From assembly GCA_034509755.1 (NCBI GenBank), contig CM067559.1, positions 40,692,032 to 40,756,031 on the forward strand: a stretch of DNA of 64,000 bases. The letters are read 5' to 3'. Source of the DNA: Anisodus tanguticus. Its lineage: Eukaryota; Streptophyta; Magnoliopsida; Solanales; Solanaceae. Position numbers and translations under genes: made by a program. The notes under the pieces were generated by a model. The model made no database searches and had not been told where the DNA came from. It worked only from the letters and a program-made list of their open reading frames with translations. The stretch's first letter is position 1, and every line of letters begins with the position of its first letter. Shown here in pieces: positions 42,858 to 53,480 of this stretch.

Positions 42858-43843
42858 GTCATCCAGGAGCGTGTCCTTGACGACGTTTGCTTGAGCCTCG
42901 CCTTTAGACTTGGCTTCTGTTGTTGCTCAGTCTTGAGCTTGCGGCATTCCTTGATCTTATGACCAGGTTTTCCACAGTGATGACAATTACCTCTGAACAT
43001 CTCTGCTGCAGGGGCTTTGCCGTCTTTCTGGAACTTTCACTTTTTGCTTGAGTTCCCTTTGGCCTCAGCCAGATTCGCCTTCGCCTCAGCAGGTTGTCTA
43101 CCTCTTGGCAAGGTCTTCTTATTATCTTCCTGGATTTGCAGTTTGATAACAAGCTCTTCAAAGGTCATCTCCTTTGTCTTGAGTTTCAAGTAACTCATAA
43201 ACTCATTCCATGAAGGAGGTAACTTTTCAATCAGCGATGCAACCAAAAACTGTTCGTTTGGTTTTAGTCCTTCCAAATCCAGGTGATGTAAAATCATCTG
43301 GAATTCCTGGACTTGGGACATCACTGTCTTGCTGTCCACCATTTGGAATTTTAGAAATTTTCCAACGATGAACTTCTTAGTACCCGCATCTTGTGCGTTG
43401 TACTTCTTTTGCAGTTTTTCCCACAGCTCTTTGGTAGTGCCAACGGTGCAATAGACCGTGTAGAGAGGGTCTATCAAGCAGTTCAGTATATAGTTCTTGC
43501 ACATGAAATTTCTATGATTCCATGCATCTCGAACCATCTTCATGCCGTTAACGACATGGATACCAAGGCCCCCTTCACCCATTTCAGCAGGTGAAGAGTC
43601 CATTTCATCTCCAGCTTGTGGAGGATCTTCCGTAAGGAACCGGGCCATGCCCATAACTGTTAAGTAAAACAGCATCTTTTGCTGCCATCTTTTAAATTCT
43701 GATCCCATGAATTTTTCAGGGCGATCATGGTGGTGTGATGAAGAATGTGGAGCTCCAGCAGTCGGGAAGGCAGCGGTGTTACTGCCTTGAACAATAGCAG
43801 AAGCAGCAGCAGTAGTAGCAATATCGGTCATATTTCCAGCCAT
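42858..43843 (-). pseudogene. copia gag with CCHC zinc knuckle
   Basis: The start ATG at 43841-43843 gives MAGNMTDIATTAAASAIVQG. The UBN2-type gag core includes RPEKFMGSEFKRWQQKMLFY, KELWEKLQKKYNAQDAGTKK and LIEKLPPSWNEFMSYLK. A TGA at 43037-43039 (after AKGNSSKK) interrupts the frame just before the knuckle NCHHCGKPGHKIKECRK (about 42950-43000). A one-base shift near 42910-42930 then separates it from protease. Gag packages element RNA in particles. Confidence 0.88.
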
Positions 43844-43866
43844 GTTATAGCAGTTTTAGTAAGCAG

Positions 43867-43880
43867 ATATTGTCTTAAAC
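43867..43880 (-). promoter_or_regulatory. Candidate self-complementary primer-binding site
   Basis: One base inside the 5' LTR edge, the minus strand reads GTTTAAGACAATAT. This is not complementary to any tRNA 3' end I know, but it is the exact reverse complement, over 14 nt, of the minus-strand sequence at 44037-44050 within the same LTR. It sits where the primer site should be. A role in priming is inference. Confidence 0.5.
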
Positions 43881-43881
43881 T

Positions 43882-45006
43882 TGTTGGTTTACAAGGTGCA
43901 GGAAACGGGAATTACAAATAACTGCTCAAACGTACAAGAACTGAAAATATAATTCAACAACCAAAAACTGAAATTATAATTGTTGAACAAGAGAAAACTG
44001 GAAACTGTTTTTGCTGAGTCGAGTGTAGCACTCTGTGTTTAAGACAATATTGCCCCGTATGTATCCTTTATACGTCCTGGACAATTTATCTCACAAGATA
44101 AAACAGCAATGGAACACTTGAGCAAAGGAAACTCAAAAGCTACCGTGAAGAATATTGAGCAATGAAATGATGCAAGGAAGGTGTAGGAAGAAACTGTTTT
44201 GCTTGTGTATTTTCGTGTATGTTTTGTGTGTCTCAACAATGGTGTAAGGGGTGTTTATATAGGTGAGGGAGGGGTTGTTTAATTGCCCCCATAACAGCCA
44301 TTATTGGCCAAATAATGGCCATTATGGAGGTAGTAAAGCCACCAAAATAAATGGTTAAAGACCAACGTATTTGGCCATTATAGGAGGAGTAATTCATCCA
44401 AAATAAATGGCTGAATTGAGTGCTTGGCGTTTCTGATCTTCTCTGTCAATTCTGACTTTCTGGAAACTTCAGGAACCAAATTGAAAGAATTCTGGTCCAA
44501 ACCGTACATCTGAAACTTCTGGGATCAAACTGTACTTCTGGCAAAGTTCTCTGGCCCAAAAAGATAATATCAGAAGGCCCACAGCCCACGACCCGTGAAC
44601 CCGGAACTGGAACCGGACCGGACGGGCGGGCGGCGGCGCGCGCGTGGTCTTTCCTTGAACCGAAGCACATCTAGGTCCTCCCTCCTTTAAACACATGGGA
44701 TACCCCTTGGGGTCCCAAACCCCAAACCAATTTCGAGTCTTATATACACAACAATTCTTTCTTCCTCTACCGATGAGGGAGAATTGAACACAACACCACA
44801 CTTTCCATGCTTCAAACACCTCACTTCGTGGACCAATATCTCTTTCATTTCTCAATGAAATTTGACGATTCTTGGCCCTACGGTTATCTATGTACTTAGT
44901 AGATCATGCATGTGTGAAGAACCGGATTCTCCAACATATGTAACACTAGTGTTTAAGCTGTTAAAGTTGGTCGGTCGCAACTCCCGCCAAAAGCAAATTT
45001 CCAACA
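43882..45006 (-). repeat. 5' LTR of copia element 37958-45006, with TATA box
   Basis: TGTTGG...CCAACA, 1,125 bp, closely matching the 3' LTR apart from scattered substitutions and small gaps. On the minus strand CTATATAAA at 44254-44262 is a good TATA box; transcription would start about 30 bp to the left. The GC-rich patch near 44580-44650 lies upstream of it. Confidence 0.92.
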
Positions 45007-45011
45007 TTAAG

Positions 45012-45530
45012 TAATATTATTAAATTAATCATAATACAAATATACAACTATCAATTATGGAGATGATGTGGAGCTGAAGCTGCATTCGTCCTGTTTTAGC
45101 TGGAGTTCTTGAAGTATGAATCATGCCAGCAATTCCTTCTGGAAGCTTCTAATCCAAAGCAGATGTAAATTAGCGGCTTGGATTAAATTTGAGCGGTTAA
45201 ATGAAGCAAGTTAATAAATACTAAATAGGCAGGTCATTGACTGTGCCTAAATTTACTTATACTGAAATGAACTGGCCCAAGAGGATTAAATAATAATTCA
45301 TAGCCTAACCTGTCCAACTCTTATCAATTTTTAATTATTTATATTTTAATAAATTTTTAATTACTTAATAATTTTTTTCTTAATTATGACTATACATAAT
45401 ATCAAATCAAAAGATATCTTTTAAAAAATATTTTGATGAAGTTTTTAATGGGTCAGTTTGAGCTATATATATTTAGCTCAAATTAACTCAATTTTTAAAT
45501 GTGCTAAATTAAGTGGATCAAAATAAATTA
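45012..45530. other. AT-rich spacer
   Basis: No gene or named repeat. Confidence 0.5.
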
Positions 45531-45610
45531 CAACAACAACATATATAGTGAAATTCCACAAAGTGGGTCTGGGGAGGGTGAAATATACACTGTCTTTATC
45601 TACCTTGGAA
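45531..45610 (-). repeat. TS-SINE/RTE-LINE 3' tail fragment
   Basis: Begins CAACAACAAC and continues GAAATTCCACAAAGTGGGTC and GGGGAGGGTGAA, the conserved tail read backwards. It is cut off near 45610 where hAT-like sequence starts. Confidence 0.65.
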
Positions 45611-45611
45611 G

Positions 45612-46300
45612 ACTAGGGCTTGCAGTGGATCGGGTGGAGCTCAATCCGCCTCCACCCGCCAACCATCTATCCACCACACGACCCATCCATCACCCTATTT
45701 TTTCTTCATCCACATCCGATCCACCCATCATCCACGGGTAAATCGGGTGGATCCGGTGCTTCGCGGATGAAAATTATAGCACAATCAGTCAATCACCTAA
45801 AATCCTTGGTAAAACAAAAAAAAGTACATCAAATAAATATCATCATATTGTTTTTACAAGTCGTGTCTATGCTCTAAACATGCAACAAAAAAAAAACGGA
45901 AAGGAGCTAACAAGTTTTGAATCTTGTCTACGATTAACCGACAATAATTTTTGATGTATATCAACCTTCATGTGTTTTTTAGTGCATCTGAGATCAAGGT
46001 GGTCTTTCAAATGAGAAGTCTCATTCTTACTATTTCCCGAAAATAAATGCTTACAGTGAAACATCTAGCCTTTTGTTCACCATTGATTACCGTCTTCTCT
46101 AAGTGATTCCACACTTCTGATTTAAGTCTCCTGAGCTGACGTGAAGGTGACGATCCCATTTCTTCTTCTCCCTCTCCTTGTTGAGGTTGAGTAGTTAGAC
46201 GAGAAGGCATTGGGACTAAGATTTCAGGAGACAACGGAGAAGGGGAGAATGAGACAGACTTGGAGTCAGCACTACTATCTCCCGTGTCCATCGTTGTCAT
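45612..46300 (-). mobile_element. Decayed hAT transposon fragment with BED zinc finger
   Basis: The left end CTAGGGCTTGCAGTGGATCG, with repeated GGGTGGA/ATCCACCC phrases (45615-45770), resembles hAT subterminal sequence. To its right, the minus strand encodes the start of a hAT transposase. The central and C-terminal transposase region, including the catalytic and dimerisation parts, is deleted. The other terminus was not identified. Confidence 0.6.
45867..46300 (-). pseudogene. hAT transposase N-terminal fragment (BED-type zinc finger)
   Basis: 46007-46300 reads MTTMDTGDSSADSKSVSF and later LKSEVWNHLEKTVINGEQKA RC. After a frameshift near 46050, 45867-46064 continues CKHLFSGNSKNETSHLKDHL. 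Together these form a BED finger: the Trp of VWNH, a Cys pair, then His and Cys of HLKDHL-x-C. The sequence then passes into VDIHQKLLSVNRRQDSKL and ends. BED fingers bind the transposon ends. The broken Cys pair and missing remainder make it non-functional. Confidence 0.7.
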
Positions 46301-47587
46301 ATATTAACATTAAAAAAAACAATTAGAAAGCCTCTTTGTTATGACTGATTATAAAATTATAATTGGCCAAATGGATAAAATCCAAAACGCAGTGCCAAAA
46401 TATTTACATCTACACAAACGAACTCATACTCATAGGACAAATTGTATTTTTATGGACTCATTTTACCTACCTTAATCTATATGAGCCAATTACATTTTAA
46501 AAATAGATTTGTATTAAGGCATTGAATTATCACAAGTAAGCAATGAGCATAGTGTATTTTATAATTATTGACTTAAAATTCTAAGTGATCGTGGACATAT
46601 GCTTTTAAAAGAGATATTTAAGGAACGCTTCATTATTTCGACGAACATAAAGCCTCAATTCGAATTCTTTTTACATACATAAATATTTTCTTGGATAATT
46701 TGAATAATCTTAATTACTAATTTAAGGAACATTAACATAGAGTGTCTCATTTACTTGGTTCTTAGGCTAAAAGAATATATTATTTAAATATTAATAATAA
46801 TAATAATAATTATTATTATTATTATATAAGCATCTCGTAAGCATGCCATGATGGAAAAATTAAATTAGTCGTGCAGAACATATATAAAAAGTTAAAAACT
46901 AATGACAAGTACTAAAAACTTTTATATATAATTTTATTACATAAGACAAGTATGTACGGAGTCAGCAAAGCATGAATTGAAATTAAATATAGCAAATATT
47001 TCTTAAAAGTTTTAGTTAATCTATACACTAGATATTGTTTGAGGTAGGTAAATACGTGGCCTTTATTATTGAAAAACATGATCTCATCTTGCAAAATCCA
47101 TCCCACAAATTTAAAAAAATGATAAGAAAAAGAAACGCTCAAAAGCATGCCTTTTCCATAGGGTAGTCAGAGACCAATATTATGACCTAATTAATTAAAA
47201 TAAGGTAGTGTTTGCTCGCTGCCTGCTTATCTTGTGTACCTAAACCTACAGTATTTTAACAAAAATAAAAAATAAAATAATTACACCTATAGTATTATAA
47301 ATAATTGGCCCATATTAGTTTAGAGAATGAGTCACTTGTCGTAAAAACTTATAATTCGTATCCGATGTTATGTTGACCTAATAAATATATGCATGTAGTT
47401 AATTAGTACATATTTTTATCTTAATTTATGACTTAATTATGAAATATTAATTAGTATGATTTTGTGTAAACATTGAGTGCAAGTAATTTTCATTATTAAC
47501 TCTTTATACATATATAATTTTGAATAATTTTCACATGTATTTAGATTTGATGAGTTCAATATTTATGTGTACTTACTAGTGAAAGTA
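46301..47587. other. AT-rich spacer with an (AAT)n/(ATT)n palindrome
   Basis: AATAATAATAATAAT followed by ATTATTATTATT at about 46792-46825 makes a perfect hairpin-forming repeat. No gene is supported. Confidence 0.6.
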
Positions 47588-49150
47588 TGTATGTCCTAGG
47601 GACAATCTATATTAGGGACAAAAATGTACTTGAACACATTCGTAAATATTAATGAGATTAATATTTATGACATTTGTAATTATTGAATTATTGTTTAATT
47701 GTTTGCAATTATTCATATATGTGCATTCCTTCAGCTTACATTATCATTAATAGAGTGAGATATTAATGATAGAACGTAACTCTCAAAATAGCCTCGACTA
47801 ATGATCATCGAGAATGGATATCGATGATATGTTATAAGTCAACATGTGGTCTGCATCACATTCTTGGAGAATGTAGTATGTCTCACAGCTACGAGTAATG
47901 GTTACTCGTGATGGACACATGGATACTTTGGAGAAGTATTGGTATACCCTGTCGATAAACTATTTGTTATACATGTCTATAGGGTTATCGGCGTGTGGAA
48001 TATAAATGTCCTTTGACTTGAGGTCAATACACACCTTGTTTACAGAATGATGTACTTTGACCAAGTTCTAAGCTTAAACTCCTTCTGAAAAAGATACGGC
48101 TTGTGTTGGGTGCATCAGGATGTAAATCAAGGTGGTAGTTGAGCCAAGAATAGGATTCATTCCTCGATTGAAAATTCGAGAGAGCACTCAACTTCTCAAT
48201 GTTATTAGGTTGACTAAAGTCACTGGCCAGTGCAAGTGACATATTTAGAATAATGTCTAGCTGTCAACTAATAAATGTGAGATAAAGTGATTAAGCCATT
48301 TGGATAGACACTAGACAAATCCTAAACTTAATCGAGTGTGTCGCGAATAAAAGAAATTTATGATTCCGCATAAATGTTAAGTTTGCTGGATTCATGTAAA
48401 CGTACTTCACATATTGAGTTCATCATACGACGCAGTCTAGGAGTTTCGTATGGACCTTAATTAGATTAATGTCGATATGTGAAGGCCTATAGGGTCACAC
48501 TATATGCAATTGTTTCTTCGATCTAAGAGTGTATTGAGAAATTATTAAATATTCGATTGAGAATCGAGATATTTAATTTATAATAATTATGGAATATTTC
48601 TATTTGATAGAAATTATTTAATTAAGTCGAATTAGATTTCGGATTTAATTAAATGTGTTGGATATATTATACGGATACTCGGACAAATACAGGGAAGCAA
48701 TTGGGCCAGAATTTACTGCCCCAAAATTGGAACCTTGGCCGTCCACTGGGGCGTGTGAAGTGGACCAGCTGGGCTGGTACTGAACATTAACATGGGCCCA
48801 GGTTTTCCTGTTTTATATCTGTTTTGGTTTTGTTCTGAACTCCTATATATACAACACATACCTCATAGTTATAAAGTGACAGAAAATAACTTCTCAGTTC
48901 CTAAAGCAAGATTTCCTAGCTTTCTTGAATAGAAAATACACTGGAGTTAGATCTTGCAATCGAGGAAACAAATCGCGTAGATACCTTAGTGTTGAATCCC
49001 GCGTACGAAAACATGTAAGTTTTTTCTCTTATCATGTTTTGAACATACAACATGATTATCGTATAAGTCATGCCAGAATTGTTGTTGGGTAAGAAATTTT
49101 AAACTTTCGATGTGCTTACTATGATTTACGAACCCAACAATTCCCAACAA
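47588..49150 (+). mobile_element. Probable solo LTR of an unidentified LTR retrotransposon (about 1.55 kb)
   Basis: A non-coding block that starts near TGTATGTCCTAGGGAC and ends near TTACGAACCCAACA. It contains a TATA box (CTCCTATATATACAACAC, about 48841-48858) in an LTR-like setting and no ORF. The length, TG...CA ends and promoter suggest an LTR, but no partner LTR is present and no target duplication was found. Orientation is judged from the TATA box. Confidence 0.45.
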
Positions 49151-49449
49151 CCCGTGCACTCATAACAGTTAAGAAATTACAGTGAGTTCAAATCTAACAT
49201 TTGTTAAAGTTTTGTTAAATTTCACATGTACACACTCTTTCAAAAGCATTGAATTCGATTGAACCTTATAATTATGCTCTTCATTTAATTAAGCTAAACA
49301 GTTTTTGATATTAAGTTACGTTTATAGTCTATATTTTCTTAATAAAATAATTTTTGAGATTAAGACTCATCAATTAAATGAAAATTAGGAAGTATTTCTT
49401 CCTGTCATCTCTTATCCACTATATCTAAATTCTAAAGTTTGTTCCAAAT

Positions 49450-50388
49450 TGTTGGATCCGGGGCTACGGATAAGCAAGAATATGTAAGAATAAAACAGTA
49501 ACAGCTAAAGCAATTAAAACAATTTCTGGATGTTGCCTTCAATGTTGTGTCAACATCTGAGGCAACATTGTGATAAAACAGTTATAAACCTTTAAAGAAT
49601 AAATGCAGCGGAAAAGTAAAGAGACACAAGGTTTATATTTTCAAGGGTATATATATTAATATATCCCTTGATGGTCAATGACCAAAGAATTGTATAAATT
49701 ATATACAATTACAAATGAATTTCTTTTTACAAGATTGAACAATAAATGCGAAAAAGAAATTACAAACAAAAAATGAAGTCGTAGATGACTTCAGCCTAAA
49801 GTTAAAAGATCTAAAAAGATAAATACAACATCTTCATTACTATTGCTTGAGATATAAGTTTGATTTAGAATCTGAGCAGCAGTAGTAATGTGGGACTAGA
49901 TGTTGTTATACAACTTTAGGCTAAGTGTGTTTATCCAGTTTCTAAGGTGAATATCTGAGAGCTCTCTTAGTAATTCTTCTCGTTTAATTCTGGATATCGA
50001 TACTCTGAAGTTCCCTTCTATTTATAGTGTGGAACTTCCCTTGAAATCCTCACTGGTTGGTTGCGGAGGCTGAGTAAAAGAAGGCTTCAGCTTGGACCGG
50101 TTCTTGCTCCTTCAAAAGCTCAACGTTCTGGACTTGGTCTTCACGCTGCTTCCTCTCCAAGCTTTGATTGTTTCTTTTACCACGTTTTAAATACAACATC
50201 ATTGTTAGTTTTCCTAGGTCATTTTTACTCACAATAACACAACCTGTTTTGGCCGGAAGAATAGGCAAAATCGTTACATGGATGTTGTCAGGAATGTTGT
50301 CACAACATCGGAGGCAACATTCTTATTTTCATAAGATGTTGTCCTGAGCATTTACAGATGTTGTCACAACATCCATCCAATATCAACA
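49450..50388 (-). repeat. 3' LTR of the Sirevirus-like element
   Basis: Starts TGTTGGATCC and ends CCAATATCAACA. It contains inverted repeats of ATGTTG/CAACAT at 49528-49575 and 50275-50388, including GATGTTGTCACAACATC at 50357-50373. Confidence 0.93.
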
Positions 50389-51344
50389 ATCTCCCCATTT
50401 TTGCCTTTCTTCACAAAACTCCATACGAAGCGAAAATGACTAGGATACTGATTCCCTATGTAGTCCTTACATTCCAAGAATCAGTAGGATCAGTGTTATG
50501 CTCCCCCTTAACATGCAGTAGCAAATTTCAAGCAGTGTTATATCGATGATCTGATCAGATAGGAGTTATGTTTCGTTAGTCGTGACTTACTTACGGAATC
50601 TGCGTAATCGTCTACGATAACCATTCATAACAATCCACATCGGGCAAACATATATAAACAGCTTTTGAAAGCAGTCACAATGTCTGCAAGAACAGACCAA
50701 ATGTCTCAAAGTAAAAAATACAAACACAAATAATATTCCAAATGTCAGTATAGTCCACTATTCAAATAAACATTCATCATTGAATCAACACTCCATCAGC
50801 ATAATCATCCTTGACTAGAGTAATCAAGTCACAATAACTTCTAGCTGCTTTTTGTGATCAATCACTCTGTGTAACACCATCTTCATCTCCATGGCTTCAG
50901 AAATAGTTAGCAATCAAACATCTCACCTCCTCTCCCCTGCATCATTACCTGCACCCTTATCAGTAGCAGCTCCCCCTGTCTGTCTGCTTCCGGCATCGAT
51001 CATCGCATCGCCGACTCCCCCTGTCTGTCGCTTCCGCAAGAAGATCGCATCGCATCATCTCCCCCTTTTCGTGAAGAAAGTAAGCCCATGTAATAGTGTC
51101 TGGCTCGTACTAGTTCTTGAATTTGTCTATCAAGTTCAGCAATGTGCTGTCGTAGCCAGTCTTTAGAAATTGGGACTTGTCCTTGAGCAATGTTGCCAGG
51201 AATGTCGGCAACATCCTTTGATGTGTTAGTGTCCCATTCATCTTTCTTCTAGGGCAGGTCAATAACCCTGTCCCTGCTGTTAACAACTGCTCGTTGTACC
51301 GAGTAAACCTCTAAGGCTGGACTCCGCTTTTCTCCTTTTGGAGT
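50389..51344 (-). promoter_or_regulatory. 3' region with five polypurine-tract-like motifs
   Basis: On the minus strand, AAAATGGGGAGAT abuts the 3' LTR (50389-50401) and is the likely plus-strand primer. Further AGGGGGAG motifs lie at 50501-50508, 50970-50977, 51015-51022 and 51059-51067. The second and third of these form part of a tandem repeat of about 45 bp (50968-51055). No ORF with recognisable content is present. Multiple polypurine tracts before the 3' LTR are a reported feature of Sireviruses. Confidence 0.75.
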
Positions 51345-52763
51345 CTAATAACCTTGGTTGAGCAGGATTTGAAAAATCAAGGAGGGGTATGGAATGACAG
51401 AGTTGCTTTGTTTTTCTGGCAAGTTGACAGCATGGTTGAATATAAGTGTTCCTAAGTCAACTTTCTGATTTCTTCCAATCTTAAAAAGCATTGATGCTTG
51501 ATCAAGGGTCACTACTGTCTCGTTGAGAGAGGGTAGCCAGTTGTATATAGCAAGTTTGTGCAAAGTGGTAAACAAGGCAGTGAGTTTCGACACAGGGCTG
51601 CGAGGAGCCCAAACAGTGATCAAATTCTCTGTAAGGTACTTGATCATTGAATTGAGTTCTTTCACAGTAGGGTTTGATAGAGGTTCTCTTTTACTAATAA
51701 TTATCCCAAGGGTGGAGTTGATGATATTAGGTGTAAAATTGTATACCTTGTTGTATAAGTACACTTTCCCAAATTTCTTTGAGGTTGTGTCCTTAACAGC
51801 AAGCATCAGATTAGCATAGAACACCCTAATCACCTTCTCACAATAAGGATTCTTACCAGATACAGAGCTTAAGATATTTCGACTACTCAAGAAATCAACT
51901 AAACCATTTTTGGAGAATGAAGTTAGGTCAATTACCTTCTCCCCTCTAACTTCTCTATTCTTAAACCAATTCCAATTGCTGGAGCATGATTTAGTTTGAA
52001 ATATGGAAGAGTAGGGAATTACCTCAGAATCTATTTCAGATTCTGTGTATACTTGTTCGGATGAGGTGGCTGCAGGTGTTGTCTCGGATGTTGGTGCAAT
52101 ATAGTTTAGGTCCATTTTCTCGTCTATTGCCTTTGATGTTGAGGCAACATATTTATCAAAATTCCAGTATGTTCTATGGACCCCTTTAGGAATGAAGTTT
52201 CGTAGAAGTGTGTCATCAGACATCTTTTCTTCTTCTTCTTTTTCCTTCTCAGATTCTGCTTGTGGAGTGGAAGTCGATGGATTTCTGGAGGAACTGGGTT
52301 CACTGAAATTGGTGTCAGTGCTGCTGCTTGTGGTAGTATCAACAGGGAAAGTTGACTCTTTCCTGGATCTTTTGGCCGACTGGTATTCACCGAATTGGTT
52401 TTCGAAAATCCTCTTTGACCTTTGCATCGGAAATGTCGATTTTGAGACAAGGTTCGAGAAATCAGATGTTGCATTAACATCGATTGGGTTTTCATTATCG
52501 CTTGGGTAGCTCACCTGTAATGGCTTATCTGAACCAAGCAGAATCATAGCCTGTGTGCAATCCTCCTCGACAGGTCTCAAGTCATTGATGGAAGTATAAT
52601 GCTTGTAAACCTTGTCGTTATTTACTGGACTAGTCGACATTGGAGAATAATCTTTGATGTTTGTTAATTTTGGGGACACGGACATGGGAGAGGCTTTTGA
52701 AGGATTGGGCGTGTTGGAGAAGCTTTGGGTTCTAAGAAATGACGGTGTTGTTTGGGCTGCCAT
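51345..52763 (-). CDS. Third ORF of the Sirevirus-like element (env-like position), 472 aa
   Basis: An uninterrupted frame from ATG at 52763 to a stop at 51345, on the coding strand of the element, between RNase H and the 3' LTR. Residues 1-190 are Ser/Pro/Thr-rich and probably disordered, with a basic KRSRKE at about 131-136 and an acidic EKEKEEEE at about 172-179. Residues 255-472 are more ordered and contain GEKVIDLTSFSKNGLVDFL, NPYCEKVIRVFYANLM and GKVYLYNKVYNFTPNIINST. These resemble the plant transposon protein domain often found in such ORFs (recalled, not searched). No signal peptide or membrane-spanning run is visible, so envelope function is not supported. It lacks the lesions seen in gag-pol. 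Confidence 0.8.
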   Translation of the reverse strand: MAAQTTPSFLRTQSFSNTPNPSKASPMSVSPKLTNIKDYSPMSTSPVNNDKVYKHYTSINDLRPVEEDCTQAMILLGSDKPLQVSYPSDNENPIDVNATSDFSNLVSKSTFPMQRSKRIFENQFGEYQSAKRSRKESTFPVDTTTSSSTDTNFSEPSSSRNPSTSTPQAESEKEKEEEEKMSDDTLLRNFIPKGVHRTYWNFDKYVASTSKAIDEKMDLNYIAPTSETTPAATSSEQVYTESEIDSEVIPYSSIFQTKSCSSNWNWFKNREVRGEKVIDLTSFSKNGLVDFLSSRNILSSVSGKNPYCEKVIRVFYANLMLAVKDTTSKKFGKVYLYNKVYNFTPNIINSTLGIIISKREPLSNPTVKELNSMIKYLTENLITVWAPRSPVSKLTALFTTLHKLAIYNWLPSLNETVVTLDQASMLFKIGRNQKVDLGTLIFNHAVNLPEKQSNSVIPYPSLIFQILLNQGY

Positions 52764-53480
52764 GATTTAATAGGTTGGTAGTCGGCTGATGTGACAATAC
52801 CAAGACAAAAAATGGGAGGTTTTATTATGGCAAAGTATACTTACACTTAAACTCATTTTCCTTAAATTTAGATTGTATAGAAGAATAAAAACTCTTTACA
52901 CACCTAAAATAGGATTTCATAGCACATATCATCATAAAAAAATGGTCATCTAGAATTTTTGGACTTCCAGATAAAAACAGAGACGTTTTAAATACCAAAA
53001 ACATGAAAAAAATAAGATAAACCAGTTTGATCAATATACTGGAACACGATGTTGTTGATGATGTTGGCAACATTTCAAAGTTAAACAAGCATTATGAGAC
53101 TCCAATGATTTTCTGATTTGGCAGATAATATTTCCGTACATGTTCCCTATGAGACTGATCGCTGGACTAATGTAACATTTTACAATTGTCCTTAATCAAC
53201 TTAGTTGAACACATACAGATTAAAAAAAAATTGAGGAATTTTCAATCCTTTTGAACACGTGGTACTCCTATAGAATAGGAACGATACAAATCTTAGAGCT
53301 TTGCTCTTTTTGTATACATACAAATCTTTTAGTAGAGGTTTCGCCTTCATATCTTGTCCTTTTAGAGTCATGTTTGAATTTTTTTTTAATGCAACATCAC
53401 TACAACACTTATACTGTATATTGACTCAACAGTAAATGTTACCCAAAATGTTAGGGCAAACATTTCAGACAACATCTACC
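52764..53480 (-). other. Spacer between RNase H and the third ORF
   Basis: AT-rich, with further ATGTTG/CAACAT repeats (53048-53080, 53395-53475). This could hold a promoter or splice acceptor for the third ORF, but nothing definite is visible. Confidence 0.5.

Larger units (their letters stand above)
37958..45006 (-). mobile_element. Full-length Ty1/copia retrotransposon with 1.13-kb LTRs, TSD TTAAG
   Basis: A 7,049-bp element with LTRs at 37958-39093 and 43882-45006 (TGTTGG...CCAACA) and TTAAG on both sides (37953-37957, 45007-45011). On the minus strand: LTR, leader, gag with CCHC knuckle, protease, integrase, reverse transcriptase, RNase H, about 630 bp of 3' non-coding sequence, LTR. 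The coding region is long and mostly open, with about three one-base shifts and several stops. No tRNA-type primer site is visible; the leader instead pairs with the LTR (see findings). The solo LTR at 26807-27944 is the same family. Confidence 0.95.

Noticed and set aside
27245..44855. Open frames of 128-182 codons shared by the three long LTRs (27245-27793, 38469-38906, 44469-44855)
   Set aside because: They are alike only because the LTRs are copies of one another. They span promoter sequence, differ by small gaps and match no protein family I know.
50891..51166. 91-codon plus-strand ORF beside the Sirevirus-like 3' LTR
   Set aside because: It is antisense to the element and consists largely of the repeated polypurine tracts read backwards.
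51345..52763. Calling the third ORF a true envelope protein
   Set aside because: No signal peptide, membrane segment or cleavage site is visible; only the position is env-like.
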